Assembly: GCF_016587375.1 (NCBI RefSeq)
Contig: NZ_BNJG01000001.1
Location: 4,284,001 to 4,348,000, forward strand
DNA from: Ktedonobacter robiniae
GTDB taxonomy: Bacteria; Chloroflexota; Ktedonobacteria; Ktedonobacterales; Ktedonobacteraceae
DNA: 64,000 nucleotides
Reading direction: 5' to 3'
In this document: piece by piece, positions 25,951-34,468 of the stretch
Layout: the number at the start of each line of letters is the position of its first letter
How positions within the stretch are numbered: the stretch's first letter is position 1
The notes under the pieces: generated by a model
The model's input: the letters and a program-made list of their open reading frames with translations, nothing else
Database searches by the model: none
What the model was told of the DNA's origin: nothing
Program-made: the position numbers and the translations under genes

Positions 25951-26024
25951 TAGCGCATACGGGATTCGAACCCGTGATCTCCGCCTTGAGAGGGCGGCGT
26001 CCTAGTCCACTAGACGAATGCGCC
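25951..26024 (-). tRNA. tRNA-Glu (CTC anticodon)
   Basis: On the minus strand the sequence folds into a cloverleaf: acceptor GGCGCAT, D-arm with GTCTAGTGGACTAGGAC, anticodon stem CCGCC/GGCGG with loop CTCTCAA giving anticodon CTC, and T-arm CACGGGTTCGAATCCCGT. The 3' end is followed by an encoded CCA (TGG at 25948-25950 on the plus strand). Reads GAG as glutamate. Confidence 0.95.
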
Positions 26025-26104
26025 AGAGCGTATCACCACTGGGTGATTAGTGTAAGCAAAAAAAGAAGACAAGGGGTTCTCCCTTGCCTCAGGGAAACGT
26101 ATGG

Positions 26105-26178
26105 TAGCGCATACGGGATTCGAACCCGTGATCTCCGCCTTGAGAGGGCGGCGTCCTAGTCCACTAGACGAATGCGCC
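26105..26178 (-). tRNA. tRNA-Glu (CTC anticodon), second tandem copy
   Basis: The same 74-base tRNA as the copy at 25951-26024, also with encoded CCA (TGG at 26102-26104 on the plus strand), 80 bases upstream on the minus strand. Anticodon loop CTCTCAA, T-arm GGTTCGAATCC. Confidence 0.95.
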
Positions 26179-26368
26179 GGACTTTTGATGCTTGCGGGGC
26201 AGGTACGCTGCCATCGACTTAGCACGGTGTGAATAATACATGATAGCGGGGCCGTTGTCAAGAGTTTTCCAGGCTATTTCTTCCAGTATTCTAAAAGTCA
26301 TGAGGCGGCCAGATAGGCTCATGCATAGAAGCTTGCTTCACGATCTGTGCTGGCTTTTGACTTCTCAC

Positions 26369-26449
26369 GCCTGCGGCGCTCGCAGAGAGGTAAGTGTGGG
26401 TGTGCTGCGGCGCGGGCTTAGCCCGCGCCGCAGCACACCCACACTTACC
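26369..26449. repeat. Dispersed hairpin repeat, family 2, with 29-bp perfect stem
   Basis: Begins with the shared motif GCCTGCGGCGCTC (26369-26381) followed by a perfect hairpin, arms 26389-26417 and 26421-26449, loop TTA. The same motif-plus-hairpin arrangement occurs near 29.7, 34.3, 49.1 and 59.7 kb. It overlaps the stop codon of the GH65 gene and may terminate it. Confidence 0.7.
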
Positions 26450-28649
26450 GAGAACGTTTGCTTCGGGAATGGATATCAAAGGGCGTGGTCTGACCTCTGA
26501 ATTGAACAGTGAAGGCCAGACGCGTCCAACGTTCGGGGAGATGGGGATTGATGTGTATCTGGTCGTCTTTGATGCGTAGGCCCGCGAAGCCAAAGATGAT
26601 GGCTTGCCAGACCGCGCCCGCGCAGGCTGCGTGGATCCCCTCTGGCGTGTTGCCACGCAGGTTCTCGATATCCACCAGCACGCCCTTCATCAGCAATTGG
26701 TAGGCCGCTTGCGTCTCATCGAGCTCGCTGGCCAGGATGGCGTGGAGCGCGGGTGTGAGTGAGGAGCCATAGTCATGATCGGTGATGGGATAGTAGTAGT
26801 CCCAGTTGACGCGCTTGGTTTGCTCATCAAACTCTTCGGTGAGAATGGTCAGCAGCATAAGCACATCGGCCTGTTTGATGATACGGTACTTCTGGATCGC
26901 GTGGACGCCCAGAAGGCCCTGGTAGGAATCCTTGCGACCGTGATACTTGCTTTGATCGAGAGGCTCCAGATTAAAGAAGCCATCAAACTGCTCAAAGAGG
27001 CTGGTCTGAGGATCTCGTGGGAGGCGAATTTTATTGCTCACCTCGTGCCAGTGTGCCAGGTCTTGCTCTGTCAGTTCGAGCTGGTGTGCAAGCTGCTCCG
27101 CCTTCTCCGGGTGATGTTGTTGTAGCCACTCCAACACTGCCAGGCCATATTTGATGTTCTGTCGGGCCATGAAATTGGTGAAGACGTTGTTGTTGACGTG
27201 CTCGTGCCACTCATCGGGACCGATCACATCCGTAATCACATAATCGCCTTTTTCGGGGTCTTCTTCCACGCGGCTGACCCAGAAGAGAGCGCTACTGAGC
27301 AGGATCTCGGCGCCAAACTTCTCCATAAAGGTATCATCGCCGGTCACGCGCCAGTAGCGCCAGGTGGCATAGGCGATGCTGGCGGTGATATGAATCTCGA
27401 TAAAGCCGTTGAGGACGGGAATGACCTCGCCCGTTTCAGGATGAATGATGGAGCTAGGAGTTGTCTCCTCGCCACTCAAGGTACTCTCCCAGGGGAATTG
27501 GGCGCCCTGGAAACCATTACTGGCCGCCTTCTGGCGCGCGGCATCGAGTAGGCGATAGCGATAGATCAGCAGGTTGCGTGCCACCTCTGGCATGACAAAG
27601 GTATAGAAAGGCAGCATAAAGATTTCAGTATCGTGGAAGACATGTCCACGATAGCCAAAGCCAGTCATGCCCTTGGCTGCCACGCTATAGCGACTATCAT
27701 GGGAGGAGGCGTTGATGCGCAGTTGATACAGATTATAGCGTGTTCCAACCTGGGCCTTTTCGTCGCCCTCAATGATAATGTCAGCGCGATTCCAGAAAGC
27801 ACTCCAGGCCTCGCGGTTATTGGCGAGAAGCTGATCATACGGGAACTCTATATCATACTGGAGCTTTTGGAGATGCTGAATGGCTGCTGTGCGGGGATCA
27901 TCGGTGGCATCCCGCGAAGTATAGATCACGACCAGTTTATCGGCCGAGAAGGTCTGCCCAGGTTCGAGCGTACCGCTGTAGCGGATGGCGGGTGCGATAT
28001 CTGAGTTGAGCAACTCCTTGCTAAAGTTGGGTGTCTCGCTCTGGAAGGTTGTGGCCATAACAATCTGTACGAGCGTCTTCTTGGTCTCGCAATGTAGCCA
28101 TTGGAGGTCATCGGTGTTGCCCTGGTCGACGGTCTCCAGGTGCATGACGTCGTAGTTGCCCTCGGCGGTATTGAGTGTCGCGATGATAGCGACTTCACAG
28201 GGCTGGCCCTGTGGCGTTTGTTCCAGGGTAGCGCTATAGTGAATGGCGCCTACATGTTCATCGTCAAGGCTGGCGAAACGCTCGCTGGTAACGCGCACTT
28301 CGATGCCAGCGGGACTGCGCCAGAGGATGTTGCTCTTGAGCAATCCCTGGCGAAGATTAAGCGAGCGATGATAATCTAAGATGGTGCCGCGATCAAGGCG
28401 AAAGCGTTCGCCGTTGAGAAAGAGCTGGATCAAGGTCCAATCGGGGGCGTTGGCGAGTTCCTCCTTGGCGATGGGAATATGATCGAAGACGCCATAGAGG
28501 AGGGTCGCGGGATTATTGCGAGGATACCCTTCCCCGAACGTGCCACGTGTGCAGAAATAGCCATTACCAATCGTAAAGACGGTTTCCTGGCTCAGCACCT
28601 TTTTGAGTGTTGGATCGAACGCGTCCTCGTTGATGTGCCAGTGATTCAC
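26445..28649 (-). CDS. Glycoside hydrolase family 65 disaccharide phosphorylase
   Basis: A 734-residue GH65 enzyme, the maltose/trehalose/kojibiose phosphorylase family, which uses phosphate to release beta-glucose 1-phosphate. Features: QETVFTIGNGYFCTRGTFGEG near the N-terminus, GFGYRGHVFHDTEIFMLPFY, catalytic-acid motif DVIGPDEWHEHVNNNVFTN, and KQADVLMLLTIL in the phosphate-binding side. Start chosen at GTG 28649, preceded by AAGAGGA; the frame is open to 28742. Beta-phosphoglucomutase is directly upstream in the operon, which completes the pathway to glucose 6-phosphate. Which disaccharide is used cannot be read from sequence. Confidence 0.92.
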   Translation of the reverse strand: MNHWHINEDAFDPTLKKVLSQETVFTIGNGYFCTRGTFGEGYPRNNPATLLYGVFDHIPIAKEELANAPDWTLIQLFLNGERFRLDRGTILDYHRSLNLRQGLLKSNILWRSPAGIEVRVTSERFASLDDEHVGAIHYSATLEQTPQGQPCEVAIIATLNTAEGNYDVMHLETVDQGNTDDLQWLHCETKKTLVQIVMATTFQSETPNFSKELLNSDIAPAIRYSGTLEPGQTFSADKLVVIYTSRDATDDPRTAAIQHLQKLQYDIEFPYDQLLANNREAWSAFWNRADIIIEGDEKAQVGTRYNLYQLRINASSHDSRYSVAAKGMTGFGYRGHVFHDTEIFMLPFYTFVMPEVARNLLIYRYRLLDAARQKAASNGFQGAQFPWESTLSGEETTPSSIIHPETGEVIPVLNGFIEIHITASIAYATWRYWRVTGDDTFMEKFGAEILLSSALFWVSRVEEDPEKGDYVITDVIGPDEWHEHVNNNVFTNFMARQNIKYGLAVLEWLQQHHPEKAEQLAHQLELTEQDLAHWHEVSNKIRLPRDPQTSLFEQFDGFFNLEPLDQSKYHGRKDSYQGLLGVHAIQKYRIIKQADVLMLLTILTEEFDEQTKRVNWDYYYPITDHDYGSSLTPALHAILASELDETQAAYQLLMKGVLVDIENLRGNTPEGIHAACAGAVWQAIIFGFAGLRIKDDQIHINPHLPERWTRLAFTVQFRGQTTPFDIHSRSKRSR

Positions 28650-28747
28650 GAAAATCCTCTTTCTTTTCCCTAACCAATCCCTACCATGTGGGTGGCAGAC
28701 ATACCCTTGTGTTGCTTTTTGGGTTCCTCTTATAGACGTCATGATAG

Positions 28748-29395
28748 TTACTCAACGAGTAAGTCTTTTAAGTGTTTATTCTCCATGTTGGGGAGGACCT
28801 TATCAGGGCCATGAAAGCGTGAGGCGGGTCCAATAGCGACCGCCTTCATGCCCGCAGCCTTGATAGCTTGAATGCCAGCATCGGCATCCTCAACACCAAT
28901 ACAGTTGGGGGTAAACACATTGACGAGTCCCGCGGCATAGACGAAGATGTCGGGCGCGGGCTTGCCGTTTACCACGCAGTTGCCATCGGCGATACCGTCG
29001 AAGTAGCTGGTCAATTGCAGACGGTCAAGCACCAGGCGACAGTTCTTGCTGGCGGAGGCAATCGCAACTTTGATGCCCGCGCTTTTGATCTCTTCGAGGA
29101 GCGCCACGCCGCCAGGCACGATCTCTTTGGGGGTCATGCGCTCAATGAGGGCGTGATAGTAGCGATTCTTGCGCTCCATCATCTCCTGGATCTGGTCCTC
29201 GGAATACTGATGACCGCGGATGATATACATCAACGATTCACGGCGCCCCACACCGCGCAGATGCTCGTCATTCTCTTCATGCGTGAGGGAAATGCCCTCG
29301 TCATCGGCCAGGTGTTTCCAGGCCTGGTAGTGATATTCAGAGGTATCGGTTAACACACCATCAAGGTCAAAGATAATAGCTTGTGGTTGTGACAT
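28748..29395 (-). CDS. pgmB: Beta-phosphoglucomutase
   Basis: A 215-residue HAD-superfamily mutase converting beta-glucose 1-phosphate to glucose 6-phosphate. Motif I is IIFDLDGVLTDTSEYHYQAW (nucleophile and acid Asp), the cap has HLRGVGRRESLMYII, motif II AIASASKNC, motif III KPAPDIF, and IGVEDADAGIQAIKAAGMKAVAIG carries motif IV. All fit beta-PGM. I chose ATG 29395 because GGAG precedes it; 29407 is possible. Its stop is about 100 bases before the GH65 GTG start, so the two form an operon for disaccharide phosphorolysis. Confidence 0.92.
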   Translation of the reverse strand: MSQPQAIIFDLDGVLTDTSEYHYQAWKHLADDEGISLTHEENDEHLRGVGRRESLMYIIRGHQYSEDQIQEMMERKNRYYHALIERMTPKEIVPGGVALLEEIKSAGIKVAIASASKNCRLVLDRLQLTSYFDGIADGNCVVNGKPAPDIFVYAAGLVNVFTPNCIGVEDADAGIQAIKAAGMKAVAIGPASRFHGPDKVLPNMENKHLKDLLVE

Positions 29396-29893
29396 GTTTT
29401 GCTCCATCTCGAATGCTGTAATCGCGAGCGATAAAGAGGGGAGGGCCTTGCTATGAACTGCGGCATTTCTTCCCCTACTCCATAAACGAATGAGAGACTA
29501 AAACAGGCTACAAAAATACTTATGTCTTTGGATGAGTATGGAGTTCATAGAGAATTTTAATACGTGTTAATGATGTTTATAAGCCAGGCAATAACACAGA
29601 CGTACTATATAATAGTTCAGCTTCTATGTTAAGTCCGTTTCATGGCCGCTGCATGAATCTTCGTGCCTGTGGCGCTCAGGAGTAAGGGGTATGGGTGAAA
29701 ACGGCAAAGCTGTTTTTCATCCATACCCCTTACTCCGAGACAAGAGCAGGAAGGGAAATGAAAATTCCTGTGGGGCAAGACGCTGAATTGAAAGCAACCA
29801 TATAATCGTATAGTATGTAAGCGATGTAGTAATTACACGAAAATACGCAGGTCGTAAGATACAAGGTCAAATTTATGGGAGGCAGGCAGGCTA
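29396..29893. other. Intergenic region upstream of pgmB and of a divergent membrane protein
   Basis: About 500 bases without a convincing gene. It contains the family 2 hairpin repeat at 29665-29736 and should hold the divergent promoters. A TATAAT-like box lies near 29803, and GGGAGG precedes the next gene. Confidence 0.5.
29665..29736. repeat. Dispersed hairpin repeat, family 2
   Basis: Motif GCCTGTGGCGCTC at 29665-29677, then an imperfect hairpin GGAGTAAGGGG..CCCCTTACTCC with the central GAAAACGGCAAAGC also seen in the copy at 59.7 kb. Confidence 0.65.
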
Positions 29894-30601
29894 ATGGAAT
29901 ATCCTGTACAAATTGGATTGCCGCAGATTCTACTCTTCATTTTGTTTGTGGGTGGGCTGGTGCTCTTAATCTCCTCGCTGATGGGATTGGCGGGAGGTCG
30001 GCGTGTCGTTGAATATGTGGATGAGGAGGGAATTCGTCGCTATAAGCGTAGGCGTCGACATATGAGGCCGGGGCGAGGCATTGGTGGTGTGCTGCTGCTG
30101 CTGCTGGCTGTAGGCATCCTGTGGATTACCTCGTTGACGCAGAGCTATCTGGGCTTGACGGGTGAGATCCAGGTTGGGCGTGTGCATGCGACCACGATTG
30201 AAGGCATACCGCACTTAATGAGCCTCGAGCTAACACAGTACGACCAGCACGGCAATACCACGGCCGATAAGACGTACCTGGTGAAGGGTGACCAGTGGAT
30301 GCTCGAGGGCAATATGCTCAAGTTCCCCGGCTGGTTGAACCTCTTTGGGCTGCACTCGGGCTATAAGCTGACGCGTCTGGAGGGCCGCTATGAGGACGTG
30401 AACCTGGAGGCGAAGGGCGAGCGTTCCGTCTATGAATTGAACGGGGGCGATGGACAATTCTTCAAGACTGTGTACAAGCAGGCGTGGAGTTCACCTTTTG
30501 TAGAGGCCGCCTATGGCACGGCTGTGTTTCTACCAGCGGATGGGATGACCTATAACATCTATGCCTCGCAGGCGGGATTAGAGGCCAAGCCCGCGAAATA
30601 A
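29894..30601 (+). CDS. Two-helix membrane protein, unknown function
   Basis: A 235-residue protein. Membrane segments at about 10-32 (ILLFILFVGGLVLLISSLMGLA) and about 62-80 (GGVLLLLLAVGILWITSL) flank a cytoplasmic basic loop (RRYKRRRRHMRPGR). The remaining 150 residues, probably exported, form a beta-rich domain (LTGEIQVGRVHATTIEGIPHLMSLELTQYDQ) that I do not recognise. GGGAGG precedes the ATG. It is followed by a hairpin terminator. Confidence 0.75.
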   Translation: MEYPVQIGLPQILLFILFVGGLVLLISSLMGLAGGRRVVEYVDEEGIRRYKRRRRHMRPGRGIGGVLLLLLAVGILWITSLTQSYLGLTGEIQVGRVHATTIEGIPHLMSLELTQYDQHGNTTADKTYLVKGDQWMLEGNMLKFPGWLNLFGLHSGYKLTRLEGRYEDVNLEAKGERSVYELNGGDGQFFKTVYKQAWSSPFVEAAYGTAVFLPADGMTYNIYASQAGLEAKPAK

Positions 30602-30640
30602 GGGGGAGCAGAGGCGAGTGCTTCTGCTCCTCTAACTTTT
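30602..30640. terminator. Hairpin between convergent membrane protein and hydrolase genes
   Basis: GGAGCAG and CTGCTCC arms around 30604-30630 with a T-rich tail on the plus strand, between converging stop codons. Confidence 0.6.
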
Positions 30641-31436
30641 ATTTGGTTTTGCCAGGAGACTTGAGCAAGGCAAGTATTTCCTCGCGTGTACGCGTCCAGG
30701 CCTGCGATTTAGCATCAATCAGCTCGAAATGATCAGTATTTGATAGTTCAACCAGGCGGGCAATATCGCCTGCCTGTTGGGCCTGGCGCAGGTATTCCTG
30801 GCTGACGGAGAGGGGGACACAGTCATCCGCGTCGCCATGAATCAGCACCTGTGGAATCTGGAATGGGAGGAGGGCCGTAGGTGAGGCGCTGGCGTAGTGT
30901 TCCTCTACCTCGGCGGGACCGCCTCCCAATAATTCAGCGGCGGCGCCTTTTCCCAGATTGAGTTTCCAGACAAGCTCCAGGTCGCTGGCGCCTGCCAGGC
31001 TGATAACACCAGTAAGCCGGAGTGGTGAGGGCCTGAAGAGCTGACTGGTGTTGGCTATGTGTGAGCGGCCCGCCAGCCAGAGGGCCAGGTGCCCGCCAGC
31101 CGAGTGCCCCACCGAGATGACGCGGTCCAGGTCGAGGGCGTAGGTTGGAGCAATGGGTCGTAAATAATCCGTTGCAACGGCCACATCCTGCAAGGTCCCC
31201 GGCCAGGCTCCTCCTGGATCGCCAACGCGCCGGTACTCAATATTCCACACCGCGATACCATGACCGACGAGGTCCTGGGCCAGCCCTTCCATTAGTGTGA
31301 GGTCATAAGGGGCGCGCCAGAATCCTCCGTGAATAAGCACCACAACCGGGTGTGAATCCGGCCCTGGCGGTACGTAAAGCTCCCCAAACTGCTGAGATTC
31401 TGAGCCATAGGCCAATGAGATTGCTTGCATGGTCAA
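30639..31436 (-). CDS. Alpha/beta hydrolase (esterase/BD-FAE-like)
   Basis: A 265-residue alpha/beta hydrolase. VVVLIHGGFWRAPYDLT holds the oxyanion HGGF, VGHSAGGHLALWLAG holds the nucleophile Ser, HGDADDCVPLSVSQEYL the Asp region and NTDHFELID the His. These fit carboxylesterases of the hormone-sensitive-lipase-like and formamidase-like group. Substrate unknown. Starts at 31436 or at the ATG two codons later. The sirtuin gene lies just upstream on the same strand (stop 31469), so a two-gene operon is possible. Confidence 0.85.
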   Translation of the reverse strand: MTMQAISLAYGSESQQFGELYVPPGPDSHPVVVLIHGGFWRAPYDLTLMEGLAQDLVGHGIAVWNIEYRRVGDPGGAWPGTLQDVAVATDYLRPIAPTYALDLDRVISVGHSAGGHLALWLAGRSHIANTSQLFRPSPLRLTGVISLAGASDLELVWKLNLGKGAAAELLGGGPAEVEEHYASASPTALLPFQIPQVLIHGDADDCVPLSVSQEYLRQAQQAGDIARLVELSNTDHFELIDAKSQAWTRTREEILALLKSPGKTK

Positions 31437-31468
31437 ATCCTCTCCCTGTATGAAGTGTCCTCGCCTGA

Positions 31469-32239
31469 TTATGCATCAGGAGCGAGGCTCTTTACAAGAG
31501 GCGGGAGTGTATCGCCAGCTTTCTTGTGAATGACGACATCAGCGTAAGTATCGAGCGTGGTAGGCTCGAGATTAATGATGATGAGCGGCACGTTGCGGCG
31601 TAGCGCAATGCGTGGAAGCGTGGAGGCAGGCGTTACTTTCAGGGATGAGCCGATAACCATAAAGAGATCACACTGTGTAGCATATTCCTTGGCGCGGCTA
31701 AGCTCGCTTTCGGGTACGCGCTGGCCAAAGAGGATAGTTGCCGCCTTCAAATAGCCGCCACAGAGAGGGCATTGGGGATCGCGCTCGCCATCGTCGATGC
31801 GCTGTTGCAAGGCCTCTATGGACGAACGTGCTCCACACAAGGTGCAGCTAGCCATACGTGAGGTCCCGTGCATCTCCACGACGCGTTCGGGGGCATTGCC
31901 CGCGTCCTGGTGTAGCCCATCGAAGTTCTGCGTAATCAATCCCAGTAGCAGCCCCAAACGCTCTAAGTCGGCCAGGGCGAGATGCGCTGCGTTGGGGTGT
32001 GCGGTGCCCATCTGGTGGCGCAACTGGCGCCGGGTCGCCCAATATTTCTGGCGCGCCTCGGCGCTGTTAATAAAGTCCCGATAGCTTACGGGCGGGTTGG
32101 CGCGCCAGATGGAGCCAGGCTCGCGAAAGTCGGGGATGCCAGACTCGGTACTGATGCCCGCGCCCGTTAAGACTGCGACGCGGCGTGAGACCTGGAGCAG
32201 TTCGGTGGCATCTTGCAGTTGTTCCTGTAATGTGAGCAT
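31469..32239 (-). CDS. cobB: Sir2 family NAD-dependent protein deacylase
   Basis: A 256-residue sirtuin removing acyl groups from protein lysines using NAD. VAVLTGAGISTESGIPDFREPGSIW is the NAD-binding opening, LITQNFDGLHQDAG follows, and VEMHGT holds the catalytic His. A Cys4 zinc ribbon is seen as CTLCGA and CPLCGG. VIGSSLKVTPAS and INLEPT complete the Rossmann part. Family class II/III bacterial type is likely. It is upstream of the hydrolase gene and may be co-transcribed with it. Confidence 0.92.
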   Translation of the reverse strand: MLTLQEQLQDATELLQVSRRVAVLTGAGISTESGIPDFREPGSIWRANPPVSYRDFINSAEARQKYWATRRQLRHQMGTAHPNAAHLALADLERLGLLLGLITQNFDGLHQDAGNAPERVVEMHGTSRMASCTLCGARSSIEALQQRIDDGERDPQCPLCGGYLKAATILFGQRVPESELSRAKEYATQCDLFMVIGSSLKVTPASTLPRIALRRNVPLIIINLEPTTLDTYADVVIHKKAGDTLPPLVKSLAPDA

Positions 32240-32398
32240 AAGCGATATGGCTATATTTTCTCTAAGCGAGGATGAGCTACAAAAACGGTAGAGCTAGTGT
32301 ACGTACGTTGGATGTGTATAATCTTCAGCATTATAGCGAAAGTGCGCAGCCTGTGCAAATTGCCAGATGGCACAGTTGAGCCAGCATGGATTCTACAA

Positions 32399-34309
32399 CT
32401 AAGGCAATGTGAGTTGGGCGTAGGTCGCAACGTAGCCTGGTTCCTGGTCCTGGTTATTGGCTTTGCCTGTGACCAGGAGGCCTATCTGGCCTGCCGTATA
32501 GTGGCTATCGCTGATACTGGTTGTATGGTTGGCAAGAGTGATGGGGGTGTTATTGACTTTAAAGCTATAGATGCTGCCATGAGCGATGACCTGGAGTGTA
32601 TTATCTGCGTTGAGGCCAGTGTGGATAGCTTGTACAGCAGTGCTGCTCCAAAGGGTGTTAGGCGTAGGGATACCGTTATTGCTGTCATAGCGTAGGACCA
32701 TGAGACCACCTTCTCCGTCGATGATGAGGGCGTAGCAGGACTGGACATTTGATCCAGAGTAGGAGAGATGGAAGGCAATGCCATAAAAGCGCTCCTGGGT
32801 TCCGGCTTCCTGGTGGAGGGTGACGGTCCAGGTAAAGTTATCTGGCAGCGTGCCGCTGGCCTGAGGGGCAGGAAAGTGAGTGTTGCTATCATGCACGGCG
32901 AGGTTATAGCCAGTGCTTGATAGCGAGCCCGTGGTTGCATTGAGATCCCCCTCAGGCCAGCCATGGGGGTTGTCGCTGGATTTGAAGGTGTCGGTAAAGG
33001 CCTGGACGCCCTGGGTGGAAGGTGAGGTCGGCCAGCCCAGACTAACACCCAGGCGAGGGAGGACATTAGTCGCCACAAGCACGATGGCAAGCAGAATGAA
33101 AATAACCGTCATGACTGTAGAGAGCTTGAAGGCGGGCGTGCGACGTGGTTGGTGTGTCTGAGGGGGAGCCTGGTAGGAATTGGTCTGTGGCATGGCACCC
33201 TGACCGGTTACGGGCGTGCGATGCGATTGATACTGAGGCGTGGTGAGCGCCCCCGCCTGAATATAGGCTCCGGGCGAGGACGGCAGCGCCTGAGCCGTGG
33301 AATAGCTGGGCTGAGTGGCCCTGGCGGATAGATGCGAGGGAATGGTAAGCGCCGAGGCATTAGAGGAGAGCTGCGGCATCGCCGATGAGGGCTGCGAGAG
33401 CGTTGTCAGAGCCTGCTCCAGGGCATCGGCCATCTCTTCTGCGGCCTGAAAGCGCTGCTCGGGGCGTTTGGCGAGTGCGCGGAAGGTAATCTGCTCCAGG
33501 ATTTCGGGAACCTGGGGGTTGGTGACACGAATGGGGGCAGGCGGCTGGAAGGTGTGCTGGTATTGAAAACCGGTAAAGTTTTCGGCCTGGAAAGGGCGCT
33601 GGCCCGCAAGCATCTGATAAAGCACCACACCCAACGCGTAAATATCGCTGCGTGCATCCACAGGCTGTTCGTTAAATTGCTCTGGCGCCATATATGCCGC
33701 TGTCCCGACGATTTGGCCTATCTGCGTCAGAGCCGGGTTGGCGTGTGCCTGAGCCAGGGTCGCGCGTGGCGCTTCATCATGAGTAGAGAAAAGTTTGGCG
33801 ATGCCAAAGTCTGAGAGCAGCAGGTGATTCTGGTCGCTGGAGGAGACAAGCATGTTCTGAGGTTTGATATCGCGGTGGACGATGCCCCGGAGATGGGCGT
33901 GATGGAGGGCGCGCGCCATCTGGAGGATATAGCGTGTCGCGCGTCGTGGATCAACGGGCTGCCCATCGTGCATATAGCTGCGTAGGGTTCCCCCACCGAC
34001 ATACTGCATGACCAGGTAGGTCAGCGTCTCGCCCTGGATACGGGCCTCGCCGAAGTCATAGACCGACACAATATTGGGGTGCTCCAGTTTGGCGATAAGC
34101 AGGGCCTCGCGTTTGAAGCGCTCGATGAACTCCGCCTTATCCTGGTGCTGTCCCTGGTCGAGCAGGTGTGGCAGAATCACTTTGAGCGCGACATCGCGTT
34201 GCAGGCGATCGTGATACGCACGGTAGACGCGTGCCATGCCGCCCTCGCCAATGGCTGCCTTTATCTGATAGGCTTCGATCTGTGTGCCAATGAGTGCATC
34301 TTGTGGCAT
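32399..34309 (-). CDS. PknB-type serine/threonine protein kinase with extracytoplasmic sensor domain
   Basis: A 636-residue membrane kinase. The kinase domain (about 10-280) is complete: IGEGGMARVYRAYHDRLQRDVALKVI, HRDIKPQNMLV, SDFGIAKLF, TAAYMAPEQF and SDIYALGVVLYQMLAGQRPF. A Ser/Pro-rich linker follows, then one TM (TVMTVIFILLAIVLVATNVL), then an outside domain of about 200 residues that resembles a concanavalin-like lectin/glucanase fold (FTWTVTLHQEAGTQERFYGIAFHLSYSG, CYALIIDGEGGLMVLRYD). GGGAG precedes ATG 34309. It is next to the zinc-ribbon/BACON protein gene and may act in the same signalling system. Confidence 0.92.
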   Translation of the reverse strand: MPQDALIGTQIEAYQIKAAIGEGGMARVYRAYHDRLQRDVALKVILPHLLDQGQHQDKAEFIERFKREALLIAKLEHPNIVSVYDFGEARIQGETLTYLVMQYVGGGTLRSYMHDGQPVDPRRATRYILQMARALHHAHLRGIVHRDIKPQNMLVSSSDQNHLLLSDFGIAKLFSTHDEAPRATLAQAHANPALTQIGQIVGTAAYMAPEQFNEQPVDARSDIYALGVVLYQMLAGQRPFQAENFTGFQYQHTFQPPAPIRVTNPQVPEILEQITFRALAKRPEQRFQAAEEMADALEQALTTLSQPSSAMPQLSSNASALTIPSHLSARATQPSYSTAQALPSSPGAYIQAGALTTPQYQSHRTPVTGQGAMPQTNSYQAPPQTHQPRRTPAFKLSTVMTVIFILLAIVLVATNVLPRLGVSLGWPTSPSTQGVQAFTDTFKSSDNPHGWPEGDLNATTGSLSSTGYNLAVHDSNTHFPAPQASGTLPDNFTWTVTLHQEAGTQERFYGIAFHLSYSGSNVQSCYALIIDGEGGLMVLRYDSNNGIPTPNTLWSSTAVQAIHTGLNADNTLQVIAHGSIYSFKVNNTPITLANHTTSISDSHYTAGQIGLLVTGKANNQDQEPGYVATYAQLTLP

Positions 34310-34334
34310 TATAACTCCCGAAACAGCAGTCTCG

Positions 34335-34416
34335 CGCCTGAGGCGCTCACTCTGATTGGTGGTATGGGTGTGCTGGGTAGCGGCCAAGGGCTGCCCCCTG
34401 CACATCCACATCACCA
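34335..34416. repeat. Dispersed hairpin repeat, family 2, in the leader of the kinase gene
   Basis: Motif GCCTGAGGCGCTC at 34335-34347, then imperfect arms 34355-34372 and 34399-34416. It lies just upstream of the PknB-type gene start. Confidence 0.6.
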
Positions 34417-34468
34417 AACTCTCTCTTCTATTCTATCATTGTCGAGCTTTTCGTGCTCAAGCGTCCTA